Below, piece after piece: positions 16,846-26,246 of a DNA stretch of 64,000 nt. The notes beneath the pieces are model-generated. The model ran no database searches, was not told where the DNA came from, and saw only the letters and a list, made by a program, of their open reading frames with translations. Every line of letters begins with the position of its first letter. Position 1 is the stretch's first letter. A program made the position numbers and the translations under genes. This DNA is from Photorhabdus caribbeanensis (GTDB lineage: Bacteria; Pseudomonadota; Gammaproteobacteria; Enterobacterales; Enterobacteriaceae): positions 1 to 64,000 of the forward strand of contig NZ_RCWB01000011.1 in assembly GCF_018448885.1 (NCBI RefSeq). Direction: 5' to 3'.

Positions 16846-18285
16846 ATGAAGCAAAGTTTGCAACTCAGGCTTAGTCAGCAACTGGCTATGACACCACAGC
16901 TCCAACAAGCTATTCGTTTGTTGCAACTTTCTACGCTTGAACTCCAACAGGAAATACAACAAGCGCTAGAGATGAACCCTTTGCTTGAACAGGATGAAGA
17001 TCATCAGGAAATAGACAATCAGGAGCTTCCCGATAACGAAACGGAAGCTATGGATACGCTTGACGCCTTGCAACAAAAGGATATGCCAGACGAGTTACCC
17101 CTGGATGCCAGTTGGGATGAAATTTACACCGCTGGCACACCTTCCGGGACACGTAATGACTATAACGACGATGAACTGCCGCTTTATCAAGGTGAAACCG
17201 TTCAAACCTTGCAAGACTATTTGATGTGGCAGGCAGAACTCACCTCTTTTACGGAAACCGATGCGGCCATTGCAATATCAATCATTGATGCCGTAGATGA
17301 CACTGGCTATCTCACTGTGCCATTAGAAGATATTCTTGCCAGCATTGGCGACGATCAACTCACTCTGGCAGAAGTGGAAGCGGTGCTAAAACGGATACAA
17401 CATTTCGATCCTATCGGTGTCGCCGCTCGTGATTTAAAAGATTGTCTACTGGTACAGCTATCAATGCTTCCGCCAGAAACACCTTATCTGAAAGAGGCGC
17501 AACTGATCGTTGGCGAACATCTGGAGCTATTAGGTCATCGGGATTTCCGCAATTTAATCCGTCTGAGTCATTTGAAAGAAGATACTCTAAAAGAGGTCAT
17601 TAGTTTAATCCAATCACTTGAACCAAAGCCCGGTCTGGCAATAAACACCGGCGAATCTGAATACGTCATCCCCGATGTACTGGTTCGAAAAGAGAGTGAA
17701 CACTGGCAAGTAGAATTAAATACAGATAGTATCCCCCGTTTACACATTAATCAGCATTATGCAGAGCTTGGGCAACATACGCGCAATGAAAGTGACGGTC
17801 AGTTTATCCGTAATAACCTACAAGAGGCTAGATGGCTTATCAAAAGCCTGGAAAGCCGGAATGATACTTTGCTGAAAGTTGCGCGTTGCATTGTAGAACA
17901 ACAACAGGAATTTTTTGAACATGGTGAAGAACATATGAAACCTATGGTTTTAGCTGACATTGCTTTCCAGGTTGATATGCATGAATCCACCATTTCCAGG
18001 GTGACTACCCAAAAATTCCTGCACAGCCCACGTGGTATTTTTGAATTGAAGTATTTTTTCTCCAGTCACGTCAATACAGAAAGTGGAGGCGAAGCCTCTT
18101 CAACTGCAATACGGGCTTTGGTGAAAAAACTGGTAGCAGCGGAAAACCCCGCCAAACCATTAAGTGACAGCAAACTGACGAGCATGCTAGCCGATCAAGG
18201 CATCATAGTTGCCCGACGGACTGTCGCAAAATATCGAGAGTCGTTATCCATTCCGCCATCAAACCAACGTAAGCGTCTGGTTTGA
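16846..18285 (+). CDS. rpoN: RNA polymerase sigma-54 factor
   Basis: Directs RNA polymerase to -24/-12 promoters that need an enhancer-binding ATPase. The Gln/Leu-rich activator-contact region I ([20 protein letters not shown]) is followed by an acidic region II, a core-binding region and the C-terminal RpoN box ([10 protein letters not shown]). 479 residues against 477 in E. coli. It starts 26 bp after lptB and is followed by the nitrogen-PTS genes, as usual. Confidence 0.98.
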   Translation: MKQSLQLRLSQQLAMTPQLQQAIRLLQLSTLELQQEIQQALEMNPLLEQDEDHQEIDNQELPDNETEAMDTLDALQQKDMPDELPLDASWDEIYTAGTPSGTRNDYNDDELPLYQGETVQTLQDYLMWQAELTSFTETDAAIAISIIDAVDDTGYLTVPLEDILASIGDDQLTLAEVEAVLKRIQHFDPIGVAARDLKDCLLVQLSMLPPETPYLKEAQLIVGEHLELLGHRDFRNLIRLSHLKEDTLKEVISLIQSLEPKPGLAINTGESEYVIPDVLVRKESEHWQVELNTDSIPRLHINQHYAELGQHTRNESDGQFIRNNLQEARWLIKSLESRNDTLLKVARCIVEQQQEFFEHGEEHMKPMVLADIAFQVDMHESTISRVTTQKFLHSPRGIFELKYFFSSHVNTESGGEASSTAIRALVKKLVAAENPAKPLSDSKLTSMLADQGIIVARRTVAKYRESLSIPPSNQRKRLV

Positions 18286-18308
18286 AATGAACAGAGAAGG
18301 AAGACAAT

Positions 18309-18596
18309 ATGCAACTCAAAATAACCGGCCACAATATTGAAATTACTGATGCATTACGCGACATTATCACTGCAAAATGCAGCAAACTGGATCAATATTT
18401 CGACAGGATCAACCTGACTCAGGTAATCCTCCGAGTGGAAAAGGTACAACAAATCGCCGAAGCTACTGTACACATTAACGGAGGTGAGTTGCACGCATCA
18501 TCAGAACATGAAGATATGTATGCAGCAATTGATGGACTGGTCGATAAACTAGCGCGTCAATTAACCAAACATAAAGACAAACTGAGACATCATTAA
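18309..18596 (+). CDS. hpf: Ribosome hibernation promoting factor
   Basis: A 95-residue short HPF that binds the 30S subunit and promotes 100S ribosome dimers in stationary phase together with RMF. The family pattern MQLKITGHNIEITDALRDII and LDQYFDRI is clear. Genes downstream of rpoN were first called ORF95 for this protein. Confidence 0.97.
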   Translation: MQLKITGHNIEITDALRDIITAKCSKLDQYFDRINLTQVILRVEKVQQIAEATVHINGGELHASSEHEDMYAAIDGLVDKLARQLTKHKDKLRHH

Positions 18597-18656
18597 CAGT
18601 TATTTAACAAAGAATGTAGTAACAACAGCGGAGTATTGCTGTAAAACAGTGCGCAA

Positions 18657-18693
18657 ATACCGGATGTCACAGATAATCTATGGCATCCGGTAT
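18657..18693 (+). other. Hairpin between hpf and ptsN
   Basis: A perfect 10-bp stem (ataccggatg / catccggtat) encloses a 17-nt loop. No T run follows, so it is not a standard terminator; it may act on mRNA processing between hpf and ptsN. Confidence 0.5.
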
Positions 18694-18721
18694 CAATGAG
18701 GCACCTAAGTGAATAGAAAAA

Positions 18722-19189
18722 ATGAATAATCAAGCAGATTTACTACTAAGTTCTGTGCTTTCTCTCGCATGTACGCGCAATAATGTACATTGTTCGAGCA
18801 AAAAACGGGCTTTAGAGATTATCAGTGAGCTAGCATCTCAGCAGCTTAAGTTACCAGAAAATGTCGTATTCGAAGCAATATTAACCAGAGAAAAAGTGGG
18901 TACTACTGGAATTGGCAGTGGTATTGCTATCCCTCACGGTAAGTTAGATGCAGAATGTTCAGATCAAGCAGTCGGCGTTTTCCTAAATCTGGAACAACCC
19001 ATTGCTTTTGATGCAGTTGATAATCAACCAGTTGATTTGCTGTTTGCTTTACTGGTTCCAAATGATCAATGCCAGACGCATTTACACACATTGTCATTGA
19101 TCGCCAAACGTCTTGCAGATAAAAACCTCTGCCGCCGTTTAAGATCGGCACAAAGTGATGAAGAATTGTACTCAATTATCACTAAATAA
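18722..19189 (+). CDS. ptsN: PTS IIA-like nitrogen regulatory protein PtsN (EIIA-Ntr)
   Basis: The phosphate-accepting output protein of the nitrogen PTS, which in E. coli controls K+ transport and other processes in its unphosphorylated form. The active-site histidine is His72 in GIAIPHGKL. At 155 residues it is slightly shorter than the E. coli protein (163), losing only the tail. Confidence 0.97.
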   Translation: MNNQADLLLSSVLSLACTRNNVHCSSKKRALEIISELASQQLKLPENVVFEAILTREKVGTTGIGSGIAIPHGKLDAECSDQAVGVFLNLEQPIAFDAVDNQPVDLLFALLVPNDQCQTHLHTLSLIAKRLADKNLCRRLRSAQSDEELYSIITK

Positions 19190-19263
19190 CTGTTGCAGTG
19201 CATGGAGAGCAACAGATAAGAGTGGCTCATAATAACCACTGAGAAATTAAGGGGAGTCGCCTC

Positions 19264-20115
19264 ATGGTGCTGATGATAGTCAGTGGCCGTTCCGGTTCAG
19301 GTAAATCCGTTGCCTTGCGTGCACTGGAAGATATGGGTTTTTATTGTGTGGACAACTTGCCGGTAGTATTACTACCGGAATTAGCAAATACGTTGTCTGA
19401 CCGTGATATTTCTGCCGCGGTGAGTATTGATGTAAGAAACATGCCGGAATCCCCTGAGGTTTTCGAAGAAGCCTTGACTAAACTACCAGCGAGTTTCTCA
19501 CCGCAATTACTGTTTCTTGACGCTGACCGTAACACGTTGATCCGCCGTTATAGCGACACCCGCCGTCTGCATCCGCTATCAAGCAAAAACCTTTCTCTGG
19601 AAAGCGCGATTGATCAAGAAAGCGATCTACTGGAACCCCTTCGTTCAAGAGCAGATCTGATTATCGACACTTCCGAAATGTCAGTCCATGAATTGGCTGA
19701 GATGCTAAGAACACGTCTGCTAGGCAAACGGGAACGTGAGTTGACAATGGTCTTTGAGTCTTTCGGCTTCAAGCATGGCATACCAATTGATGCCGACTAT
19801 GTTTTTGACGTACGTTTCTTACCAAACCCACACTGGGACCCTAAATTACGGCCAATGACTGGCCTTGATCGTCCCGTAGCCGCTTTCCTCGACCGTCATA
19901 CGGAAGTGCATAACTTTATCTATCAAACCCGCAGTTATCTTGAACTCTGGCTGCCTATGCTTGAAACCAATAACCGCAGCTATCTAACCGTAGCTATTGG
20001 TTGTACCGGCGGTAAACATCGTTCCGTTTACGTGGCAGAACAGTTGGCCGATTATTTCCGCTCCCGAGGAAAAAACGTACAGTCGCGCCACCGTACTCTC
20101 GAAAAGCGAAAATAA
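19264..20115 (+). CDS. rapZ: RNase adapter protein RapZ
   Basis: RapZ binds the small RNA GlmZ and hands it to RNase E, controlling GlmS and amino-sugar supply; GlmY RNA titrates it. The N-terminal Walker A (GRSGSGKS, residues 8-15) and the basic RNA-binding C-terminus ([17 protein letters not shown]) are present. 283 residues, near-identical in pattern to E. coli, placed between ptsN and ptsO as usual. Confidence 0.98.
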   Translation: MVLMIVSGRSGSGKSVALRALEDMGFYCVDNLPVVLLPELANTLSDRDISAAVSIDVRNMPESPEVFEEALTKLPASFSPQLLFLDADRNTLIRRYSDTRRLHPLSSKNLSLESAIDQESDLLEPLRSRADLIIDTSEMSVHELAEMLRTRLLGKRERELTMVFESFGFKHGIPIDADYVFDVRFLPNPHWDPKLRPMTGLDRPVAAFLDRHTEVHNFIYQTRSYLELWLPMLETNNRSYLTVAIGCTGGKHRSVYVAEQLADYFRSRGKNVQSRHRTLEKRK

Positions 20116-20118
20116 ATA

Positions 20119-20391
20119 ATGACTGTCAAGCAGAGGCTTGAAATCAAAAATCGGCTGGGAATGCACGCCCGGCCAGCAATGAAGCTGTATGATCTAGTAC
20201 AGCTCTTTGAATCTCATGTTGTTTTACGCAATGATAGCCATGTTGAAGCCGAAGCCAGCAGTGTCATTGCTATGCTGATGCTGGATTCAGAAAAAGGCAG
20301 CTATATTGAAGTTGAAGCCAGTGGCCCAGATGAAGAGCAGGCTCTTACAGCCATTATTAACCTATTTAATTCGGGATTTGACGAAGAATAA
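20119..20391 (+). CDS. ptsO: Phosphocarrier protein NPr
   Basis: The HPr-like carrier of the nitrogen PTS, passing phosphate from PtsP to PtsN. The active-site His16 is in [12 protein letters not shown]. 90 residues, the E. coli length, 3 bp after rapZ. Confidence 0.97.
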   Translation: MTVKQRLEIKNRLGMHARPAMKLYDLVQLFESHVVLRNDSHVEAEASSVIAMLMLDSEKGSYIEVEASGPDEEQALTAIINLFNSGFDEE

Positions 20392-20515
20392 CGTTGCTCA
20401 CTCACCTGTGGATTATCCTGTCCTTCACTGTTTTCATTAGCAGCGCAAAACAGTTCGTGATCATGATCTCTTTCTTTTCCCGTAAGAACAGCCTACTATC
20501 AGGTTAATCATTTTA

Positions 20516-20554
20516 AATAACACCCCCCTCCTCATGGTGCGGGGTGTTATTTTG
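20516..20554 (+). terminator. Terminator between ptsO and rnk
   Basis: The 11-bp stem aataacacccc / ggggtgttatt is followed by TTTG. It ends the yrbG-ptsO transcription series. Confidence 0.8.
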
Positions 20555-20579
20555 TGTTGGAGTCCATTTGGAGTGTGGT

Positions 20580-20990
20580 ATGACTAAACCAGCAATTATC
20601 ATCAACGAATTAGACGCAGAACGTTTAGATTCCCTGTTGGAACAGCCAGCGTTTGCAGATACTAGTATCGCTGACGCTTTGAATGAGGAGCTGGATCGTG
20701 CAGAGATTGTACCCCCAGCAGAAATTCCATCAGATGTTGTAACAATGAACAGCCGGGTTCGTTTTCTTGACCTGACAAGCAATGAAGAGCGGGTACGTAC
20801 TTTAGTTTATCCAGCATCACTGCAAGACAGTTCAGATCAGCTTTCTGTCATGGCTCCTTTAGGGGCTGCATTATTGGGCCTTCGTATCGGTGACGAAATC
20901 AGTTGGGCATTGCCAAACGGCGAAGAAACCCGAGTCAAAGTATTAGAATTGCTTTACCAACCAGAAGCTGCCGGTGAGCTCCACCGTTAA
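20580..20990 (+). CDS. rnk: Regulator of nucleoside diphosphate kinase
   Basis: Rnk is a GreA/GreB-like protein that binds RNA polymerase through its C-terminal FKBP-like domain. The start at 20580 ([17 protein letters not shown]) matches E. coli Rnk; the longer frame from 20544 reads back into the terminator and is rejected. 136 residues, with [20 protein letters not shown] intact. Confidence 0.95.
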   Translation: MTKPAIIINELDAERLDSLLEQPAFADTSIADALNEELDRAEIVPPAEIPSDVVTMNSRVRFLDLTSNEERVRTLVYPASLQDSSDQLSVMAPLGAALLGLRIGDEISWALPNGEETRVKVLELLYQPEAAGELHR

Positions 20991-20992
20991 TT

Positions 20993-21019
20993 CAGCCAGC
21001 CCATTTGTCCGGGCTGACT
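20993..21019. terminator. Hairpin between convergent rnk and pmbA
   Basis: The stem cagccc / gggctg is extended by imperfect pairs on both sides. It lies between the two stop codons and may serve both genes. Confidence 0.55.
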
Positions 21020-21043
21020 AAAATAATCGGAAACGAGTATCTC

Positions 21044-22384
21044 TTATTGACCAGCGATACTCATTTCCGGTAGTAAGACTGAACCGCACTGGATATTACT
21101 GCGAGTTTCAATATCATTCCCAATAGTGACCATATTAGCCCACATATCTTTCAAATTACCGGCAATAGTAATCTCACTGACAGGATACTGAATCTCGCCA
21201 TTTTCTACCCAAAAACCAGCGGCACCACGGGAATAATCGCCGGTTACTGCACTGACTCCCTGCCCCATAAGTTCAGTGACCACTAACCCTGTTCCCATCT
21301 GACGCAGCAAACCTGCAAAATCCTGACCTTGCCCTGCAATGCACCAGTTATGAATTCCACCTGCATGGCCGGTACTTGCCATTCCTAGCTTACGGGCAGA
21401 ATAACTTGTCAAAAGCCAGGTCTGTAATACGCCATCCTTGATAATATCCCGATTACTGGTAGAAACACCTTCGCTATCAAATGGAGAAGATGCTAAACCT
21501 GCCAGCAAATGTGGCCGCTCTTCAATTGTCAGCCATGATGGCAGAATTTGTTTGCCCAGATGATCAAGCAAGAAAGAGGATTTCCGGTAAATACTGCTAC
21601 CACTGATAGCGCCAACCAGATGACCGAAAAGACCTGTTGCAACCTCCGCAGCAAACAACACCGGCGCTTTCATGGTCGGTAATTTACGTGGCGACAAACG
21701 AGATAATGCACGGCGAGCACACTCCTGCCCAACCCATTCTGGCGATTCTAAATCTTCAAAACGACGACTAATGGTATACGCATAGTCCCGTTCCATATCG
21801 CCATCAAGTTCAGCAATCACACAACTCGACATAGAATGACGGCTGGAGCAATAGCTTTGCAACATACCGTGGCTGTTACCAAACACTCTAATGCCATAAT
21901 GGCTGTTAAAACTGCCGCCTTCGGTATTGGTAATACGTTTATCGGCCTGTAATGCCGCTTGCTCTGCACGAGCTGCTAGTTCAATCGCGTTATCAGCATC
22001 CAATTCTGTTGGATGGAACAGGTCAAGATCTGGCGCTTCAAACGCCAATAACGCTTTATCTGCCGGGCCTGCACATGGGTCCTGAGAGGTATAACGAGCG
22101 ATATCAATCGCAGCTTGAACAGTACGAGCAATGGCATCCGGGCTTAAATCTGTTGATGATGCGCTACCTTTACATTGCTGATGGTAGACGGTAATCCCCA
22201 ACGCACCATCACTATTGAACTCTACATTTTCTATTTCACCAAAGCGGGTGCTGACACTAATACCCGTTGTTTTATTAACCGCAACCTCCGCAGCATCACA
22301 ACCCGCTTTTGCCAGTTCTAGTGCCTGTGAAACTGCATTTTCCAGTTGTTTGCGTTGTTCCGCAATTTGATCCGTGATTTTCAT
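21044..22384 (-). CDS. pmbA: Metalloprotease subunit TldE (PmbA)
   Basis: TldE forms a heterodimer with TldD that degrades unfolded peptides and matures peptides such as microcin B17. The protein is 446 residues (E. coli 450) with the family stretch [21 protein letters not shown] near the end; it lacks the HExxxH zinc motif, as expected for this subunit. Its partner gene tldD is 1.5 kb away on the same strand. Confidence 0.97.
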   Translation of the reverse strand: MKITDQIAEQRKQLENAVSQALELAKAGCDAAEVAVNKTTGISVSTRFGEIENVEFNSDGALGITVYHQQCKGSASSTDLSPDAIARTVQAAIDIARYTSQDPCAGPADKALLAFEAPDLDLFHPTELDADNAIELAARAEQAALQADKRITNTEGGSFNSHYGIRVFGNSHGMLQSYCSSRHSMSSCVIAELDGDMERDYAYTISRRFEDLESPEWVGQECARRALSRLSPRKLPTMKAPVLFAAEVATGLFGHLVGAISGSSIYRKSSFLLDHLGKQILPSWLTIEERPHLLAGLASSPFDSEGVSTSNRDIIKDGVLQTWLLTSYSARKLGMASTGHAGGIHNWCIAGQGQDFAGLLRQMGTGLVVTELMGQGVSAVTGDYSRGAAGFWVENGEIQYPVSEITIAGNLKDMWANMVTIGNDIETRSNIQCGSVLLPEMSIAGQ

Positions 22385-22585
22385 TAATTACCCGCAATTT
22401 GATGAATAAAGGGAAAATCTGTCGGGAAAACAGGACCTTTTTATCCACACAACCAATGCCGAGTGGTAATCAGGCGTTTTTCCCAGTTACAATACACAAT
22501 ATTAGGATGTTAACACCCACCGGGCTACAGGTCATGCACCAAAAATCAACCTGCCAGCTCCGGCCTTTTTAAAAGGAAAACCACT

Positions 22586-23125
22586 ATGGCAAAGCAGCCT
22601 GAAGATTGGCTCAATGATTATCCTGCTGAAGAGGAAGAAGAAGAGATAATTTGGGTCAGTAAAAGCGAAATTAAACGTGATGCCGAAGCATTGAAAAAGC
22701 TGGGTACAGAATTGGTTGAGCTCAGCAAAAGTGCGCTTGAACGCGTTCCGTTAGATGAGGATCTGCTGGCCGCCATTGAACTTGCACAGAAGATAAAAAG
22801 AGAGGGGCGCCGCCGCCAATTACAATTTATTGGCAAACTGCTGCGTACCCGGGATGTCGAGCCCATTACCACCGCGCTTGATAAACTGAAAAACCGTCAT
22901 AATCAGCAAATCACTCTGTTCCATAAACTGGAAGAATTACGTGATAAATTGATTGACGGCAATGACGATGTTATTGATGAAGTGGTGGCGTTATTCCCAC
23001 AAACCGATCGCCAGCAATTGCGTACTTTGATCCGCAACGCCAAAAAAGAAAAGGCGGCAAATAAGCCACCTAAATCTTATCGTCAGATTTTCCAGTATCT
23101 TAAAGATATGGCTGAATCCGCTTAA
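22586..23125 (+). CDS. darP: Ribosome biogenesis factor DarP (YjgA)
   Basis: A small 50S-subunit assembly factor, highly charged (EEEEEEI near the N-terminus, then [17 protein letters not shown]). 179 residues against 183 in E. coli. It is divergent from pmbA across a 200-bp gap, the arrangement found in E. coli. Confidence 0.95.
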   Translation: MAKQPEDWLNDYPAEEEEEEIIWVSKSEIKRDAEALKKLGTELVELSKSALERVPLDEDLLAAIELAQKIKREGRRRQLQFIGKLLRTRDVEPITTALDKLKNRHNQQITLFHKLEELRDKLIDGNDDVIDEVVALFPQTDRQQLRTLIRNAKKEKAANKPPKSYRQIFQYLKDMAESA

Positions 23126-23156
23126 CGACCTAAAACCTGTAAGGTTCTGATTTCTG

Positions 23157-23426
23157 TTAGGGGAAAATATTGAAACTCAATTCCCCTTCCAGTTCTTCTT
23201 CTGCTTCTTCAAACAAAAGCACTAACGAGGAGAAATCGCGTTCTTTCTGCTGCGTAAAATGGATGAAATTGACCTCTACAGGTAACGCAATTCCTCCTGT
23301 CACAACATCCCACAGAGCATCCAGATTACTACCAAACTCGTCTCCTAACTCAAACTGTTCAGAAAACTGCTGATAGAACATTTTCAGATCAGGGATACGG
23401 TCAAAATCAAACTCCACTTTACGCAT
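23157..23426 (-). CDS. Barstar-family RNase inhibitor
   Basis: An 89-residue protein with the barstar signature GSNLDALWDVVTG; the two aspartates that contact the RNase active site in barstar (Asp35 and Asp39 there) correspond to Asp36 and Asp40 here. It is very acidic. It lies 4 bp downstream of a barnase-like gene, so the pair forms one toxin-inhibitor operon. The related E. coli orphan is YhcO. Confidence 0.9.
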   Translation of the reverse strand: MRKVEFDFDRIPDLKMFYQQFSEQFELGDEFGSNLDALWDVVTGGIALPVEVNFIHFTQQKERDFSSLVLLFEEAEEELEGELSFNIFP

Positions 23427-23430
23427 AGAA

Positions 23431-23895
23431 TTACTCCACTAAGATAAAACTTTTGTAATGATCCAACGTCAGATAAATCAGACCATCAGATGAATAAAGC
23501 AATCTGTCACTCCCTCGGTGCCCACAACGGTAGTTAACATCTGCTTCAAACCACTGACGTTTCGGTTTCATCGGTAGCTTCTTTTCACGATTAGTAAATT
23601 TGTCGCCACCAATTGCTTTACCCGGCAGAACCTGACATAAATTTCCCTGTTTTGCATTCCAGCCAAGGTCGCGGGCTTGCTTCTTAGTAATATAAATATC
23701 GGGCAATTTATTATTCTGTCGTAAGTAAGCCACCACATTATTCTGTTCAGTTAGCCCTTCAATCCGTTGTATTGCTGAGATATTCCTATCTGTTTCTGAA
23801 TCCTGTAACAGTGTTTTATCAACACCTTTAGCAAAAGTACCACAAGCCACAGTCAAAACAGTCAGTAACACACCTGCTAGCCAAGTCTTCTTCAT
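23431..23895 (-). CDS. Secreted barnase-like ribonuclease
   Basis: A 154-residue guanyl-specific RNase with an N-terminal signal peptide (MKKTWLAGVLLTVLTVACGT). The barnase catalytic set is present: Lys63 (NNKLPD), Glu117 (WFEADVNY), Arg127/Arg131 (GHRGSDRLLY) and His146 (DHY). Two cysteines (NLCQV and YRCGH) absent from barnase could form a disulphide, fitting a periplasmic or exported enzyme. The inhibitor gene follows by 4 bp. TVAC is a weak lipobox, so lipidation is possible but not supported strongly. Confidence 0.9.
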   Translation of the reverse strand: MKKTWLAGVLLTVLTVACGTFAKGVDKTLLQDSETDRNISAIQRIEGLTEQNNVVAYLRQNNKLPDIYITKKQARDLGWNAKQGNLCQVLPGKAIGGDKFTNREKKLPMKPKRQWFEADVNYRCGHRGSDRLLYSSDGLIYLTLDHYKSFILVE

Positions 23896-23937
23896 GACTA
23901 TCCTTATAATGATCTATCTCGGAAAAACAGCCAAAAA

Positions 23938-25383
23938 TCAGGCTGTTCCTCCAACGGTCAAGTTGTCCAGTTTCAAAGTAGGCTGACCAACACCAACAGG
24001 TACGCTCTGGCCCTCTTTGCCACAAACCCCGACACCTTTATCTAGATCAAGATCGTTTCCTACCATAGAGATCTGCTGCATCGCCTCAATACCGGAACCG
24101 ATAAGAGTTGCGCCTTTCACTGGTTTGGTAATTTTACCGTTCTCAATCAGATAAGCCTCCGATGTCGAGAACACGAATTTACCGGAAGTGATATCCACTT
24201 GACCACCACCAAAATTTGGCGCATACAAACCATTTTTCACACTACCGATGATCTCTTCCGGTGTGGAATGGCCCGCCAACAAGTATGTGTTAGTCATACG
24301 AGGCATTGGTAGATGAGCATAAGATTCACGGCGACCATTGCCAGTCGGCGCGACACCCATCAAGCGTGCATTCATTTTATCCTGCATGTAACCTTTCAGA
24401 ATGCCGTTTTCAATCAATACATTGTATTGTCCAGGAACGCCTTCATCGTCAATTGCCAATGACCCACGGCGACCTTTTATCGTGCCATCATCAACCACAG
24501 TACAGAGTTCTGACGCGACCTTCTCACCAATCTGACCAGAAAACACCGAAGTACCACGGCGGTTAAAATCGCCTTCCAGCCCATGACCAACAGCTTCATG
24601 CAGCAATACTCCCGGCCAACCAGCCCCCAGAACAACCGGCATAGTACCAGCAGGTGCGGCAACAGCGGAAAGGTTCACCAGAGCCATGCGAACAGCTTCA
24701 CGGGCAAATTGCTCTGCACGAATCTGACCACTAACCACTTCCAGAAAATACTCATAACCATAACGGCCACCACCACCGCTGGTGCCATGTTCACGTTTGC
24801 CGTTATCTTCCACCAGCACCGTGACAGATAAGCGAATGAGAGGACGAATATCAGCCGCCAAAGTCCCATCAGTTGCCGCAACCAACACCCGTTCATAGAT
24901 CCCTGTCAGACTGGCATTGACCTCTTGTACTCTCGGATCTTCCGCACGAGCCACCTGATCTACACGCTGCAATAATGCAATCTTTTCTTCACGGGAAAAA
25001 CTTTGCAGCGGATCAATTGCCGCATAAAGCGGGGAATAGGCCACTTCGCCAAAGGTATGGACTTTACCATTCCCGTTTTCATGGACAATGCTACGGGCAG
25101 CCTGTGCGCTTTGTTGCAGCGCATTCAATGTGATCTGGTCGGCATAAGCAAAACCCGTTTTTTCGCCACTGATTGCCCTAACGCCAACCCCCTGATCAAT
25201 ATTATAGGAGCCATCCTTAATAATCCGATCTTCCAACACCCAAGATTCATGGTAACTGGACTGAAAATAGAGATCGGCATAATCTAACCGACGTTCAGTC
25301 ATTTGACCGAGTACTGAAAACAGATCTTGATGGCTTAATTTATTTGCAGCCAGTAAGTGTTCACTGACAGAAGTTAAACTCAT
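23938..25383 (-). CDS. tldD: Metalloprotease TldD
   Basis: The catalytic zinc subunit of the TldD-TldE peptidase. The motif [11 protein letters not shown] (HExxxH) is present, followed by DNLTVGGTA at the C-terminus. 481 residues, the E. coli length. It follows the nitrilase-type gene by 5 bp in the yhdP-nit-tldD series. Confidence 0.98.
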   Translation of the reverse strand: MSLTSVSEHLLAANKLSHQDLFSVLGQMTERRLDYADLYFQSSYHESWVLEDRIIKDGSYNIDQGVGVRAISGEKTGFAYADQITLNALQQSAQAARSIVHENGNGKVHTFGEVAYSPLYAAIDPLQSFSREEKIALLQRVDQVARAEDPRVQEVNASLTGIYERVLVAATDGTLAADIRPLIRLSVTVLVEDNGKREHGTSGGGGRYGYEYFLEVVSGQIRAEQFAREAVRMALVNLSAVAAPAGTMPVVLGAGWPGVLLHEAVGHGLEGDFNRRGTSVFSGQIGEKVASELCTVVDDGTIKGRRGSLAIDDEGVPGQYNVLIENGILKGYMQDKMNARLMGVAPTGNGRRESYAHLPMPRMTNTYLLAGHSTPEEIIGSVKNGLYAPNFGGGQVDITSGKFVFSTSEAYLIENGKITKPVKGATLIGSGIEAMQQISMVGNDLDLDKGVGVCGKEGQSVPVGVGQPTLKLDNLTVGGTA

Positions 25384-25388
25384 AATTG

Positions 25389-26246
25389 CTACTCTTTAAT
25401 TTGCGGTATTTTTTCAATCAAGGACGTCAACTGCGGCCGGAAGCGGTTATGTTTCACCACTTTCATCTGCTCACGCATAATCTTCAAGCTATCTGCCCTG
25501 ACATTCAGTTGTAGTGCACTGACTGCATCGGGGTTTTTCTTAATCACTTTCCCCCAACCATCCACGGCCATTGAGTGACCCCAGGTCTGACGGGTTCCAT
25601 GTACACCAACCTGAGCCGGCGCTAACAGAATACATTGGTTTTCAATAGCGCGGGCCCGTAACAGTGGCTCCCAATGTGCTTTTCCCGTTAAACGAGTAAA
25701 TGCCGCAGGAACAGATATCAATTCAGCGCCTTGCTCACGTAACGCCTGAAACAGCCCAGGGAAGCGCAGATCATAACATATGGTCATCCCGAGACGACCT
25801 ACAGGGGTATCTACAACGGTAATATGTTCCCCACGTTGGAAAATGGACGATTCGTTATATGATCCATGTTCATCATTAATATTGACATCAAACATATGGA
25901 TTTTATCGTAACGGGCGCAAATCTTACCCTGATCATCAAACAACAGGCTACTACTGGTGAGCCGTTCAGGATTTTCACGACTGATAAGCGGCATAGAACC
26001 GATTAATAACCAGACACCATAACGGCGTGCAATCTCACTGACAGCTTGCTGCAAAGGCCCATGCCCCTGTTGTTCTGCATGCCTACGATAGCTATCAGCA
26101 TTAGCAAACAACAATGCATTTTCCGGGGTCATGACAAACTTGATAGTATCCGGCAACTGCTTAATTTGCTGTTCAATTTGCGCCAAATTATGTTTGATAT
26201 TCTCACCGCTACATAACTGCAAGAGTGCAACATTGACGTTTCTCAT
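25389..26246 (-). CDS. Nit1-type amidase (probable deaminated glutathione amidase)
   Basis: A carbon-nitrogen hydrolase of the nitrilase superfamily with the catalytic Glu (MTPENALL), Lys ([10 protein letters not shown]) and Cys (ICYDLRFP) triad. The sequence resembles the Nit1 group, which repairs deaminated glutathione, a by-product of transaminases; the substrate is inferred from similarity. 285 residues. Its start overlaps the end of yhdP by 4 bp (ATGA). Confidence 0.88.
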   Translation of the reverse strand: MRNVNVALLQLCSGENIKHNLAQIEQQIKQLPDTIKFVMTPENALLFANADSYRRHAEQQGHGPLQQAVSEIARRYGVWLLIGSMPLISRENPERLTSSSLLFDDQGKICARYDKIHMFDVNINDEHGSYNESSIFQRGEHITVVDTPVGRLGMTICYDLRFPGLFQALREQGAELISVPAAFTRLTGKAHWEPLLRARAIENQCILLAPAQVGVHGTRQTWGHSMAVDGWGKVIKKNPDAVSALQLNVRADSLKIMREQMKVVKHNRFRPQLTSLIEKIPQIKE

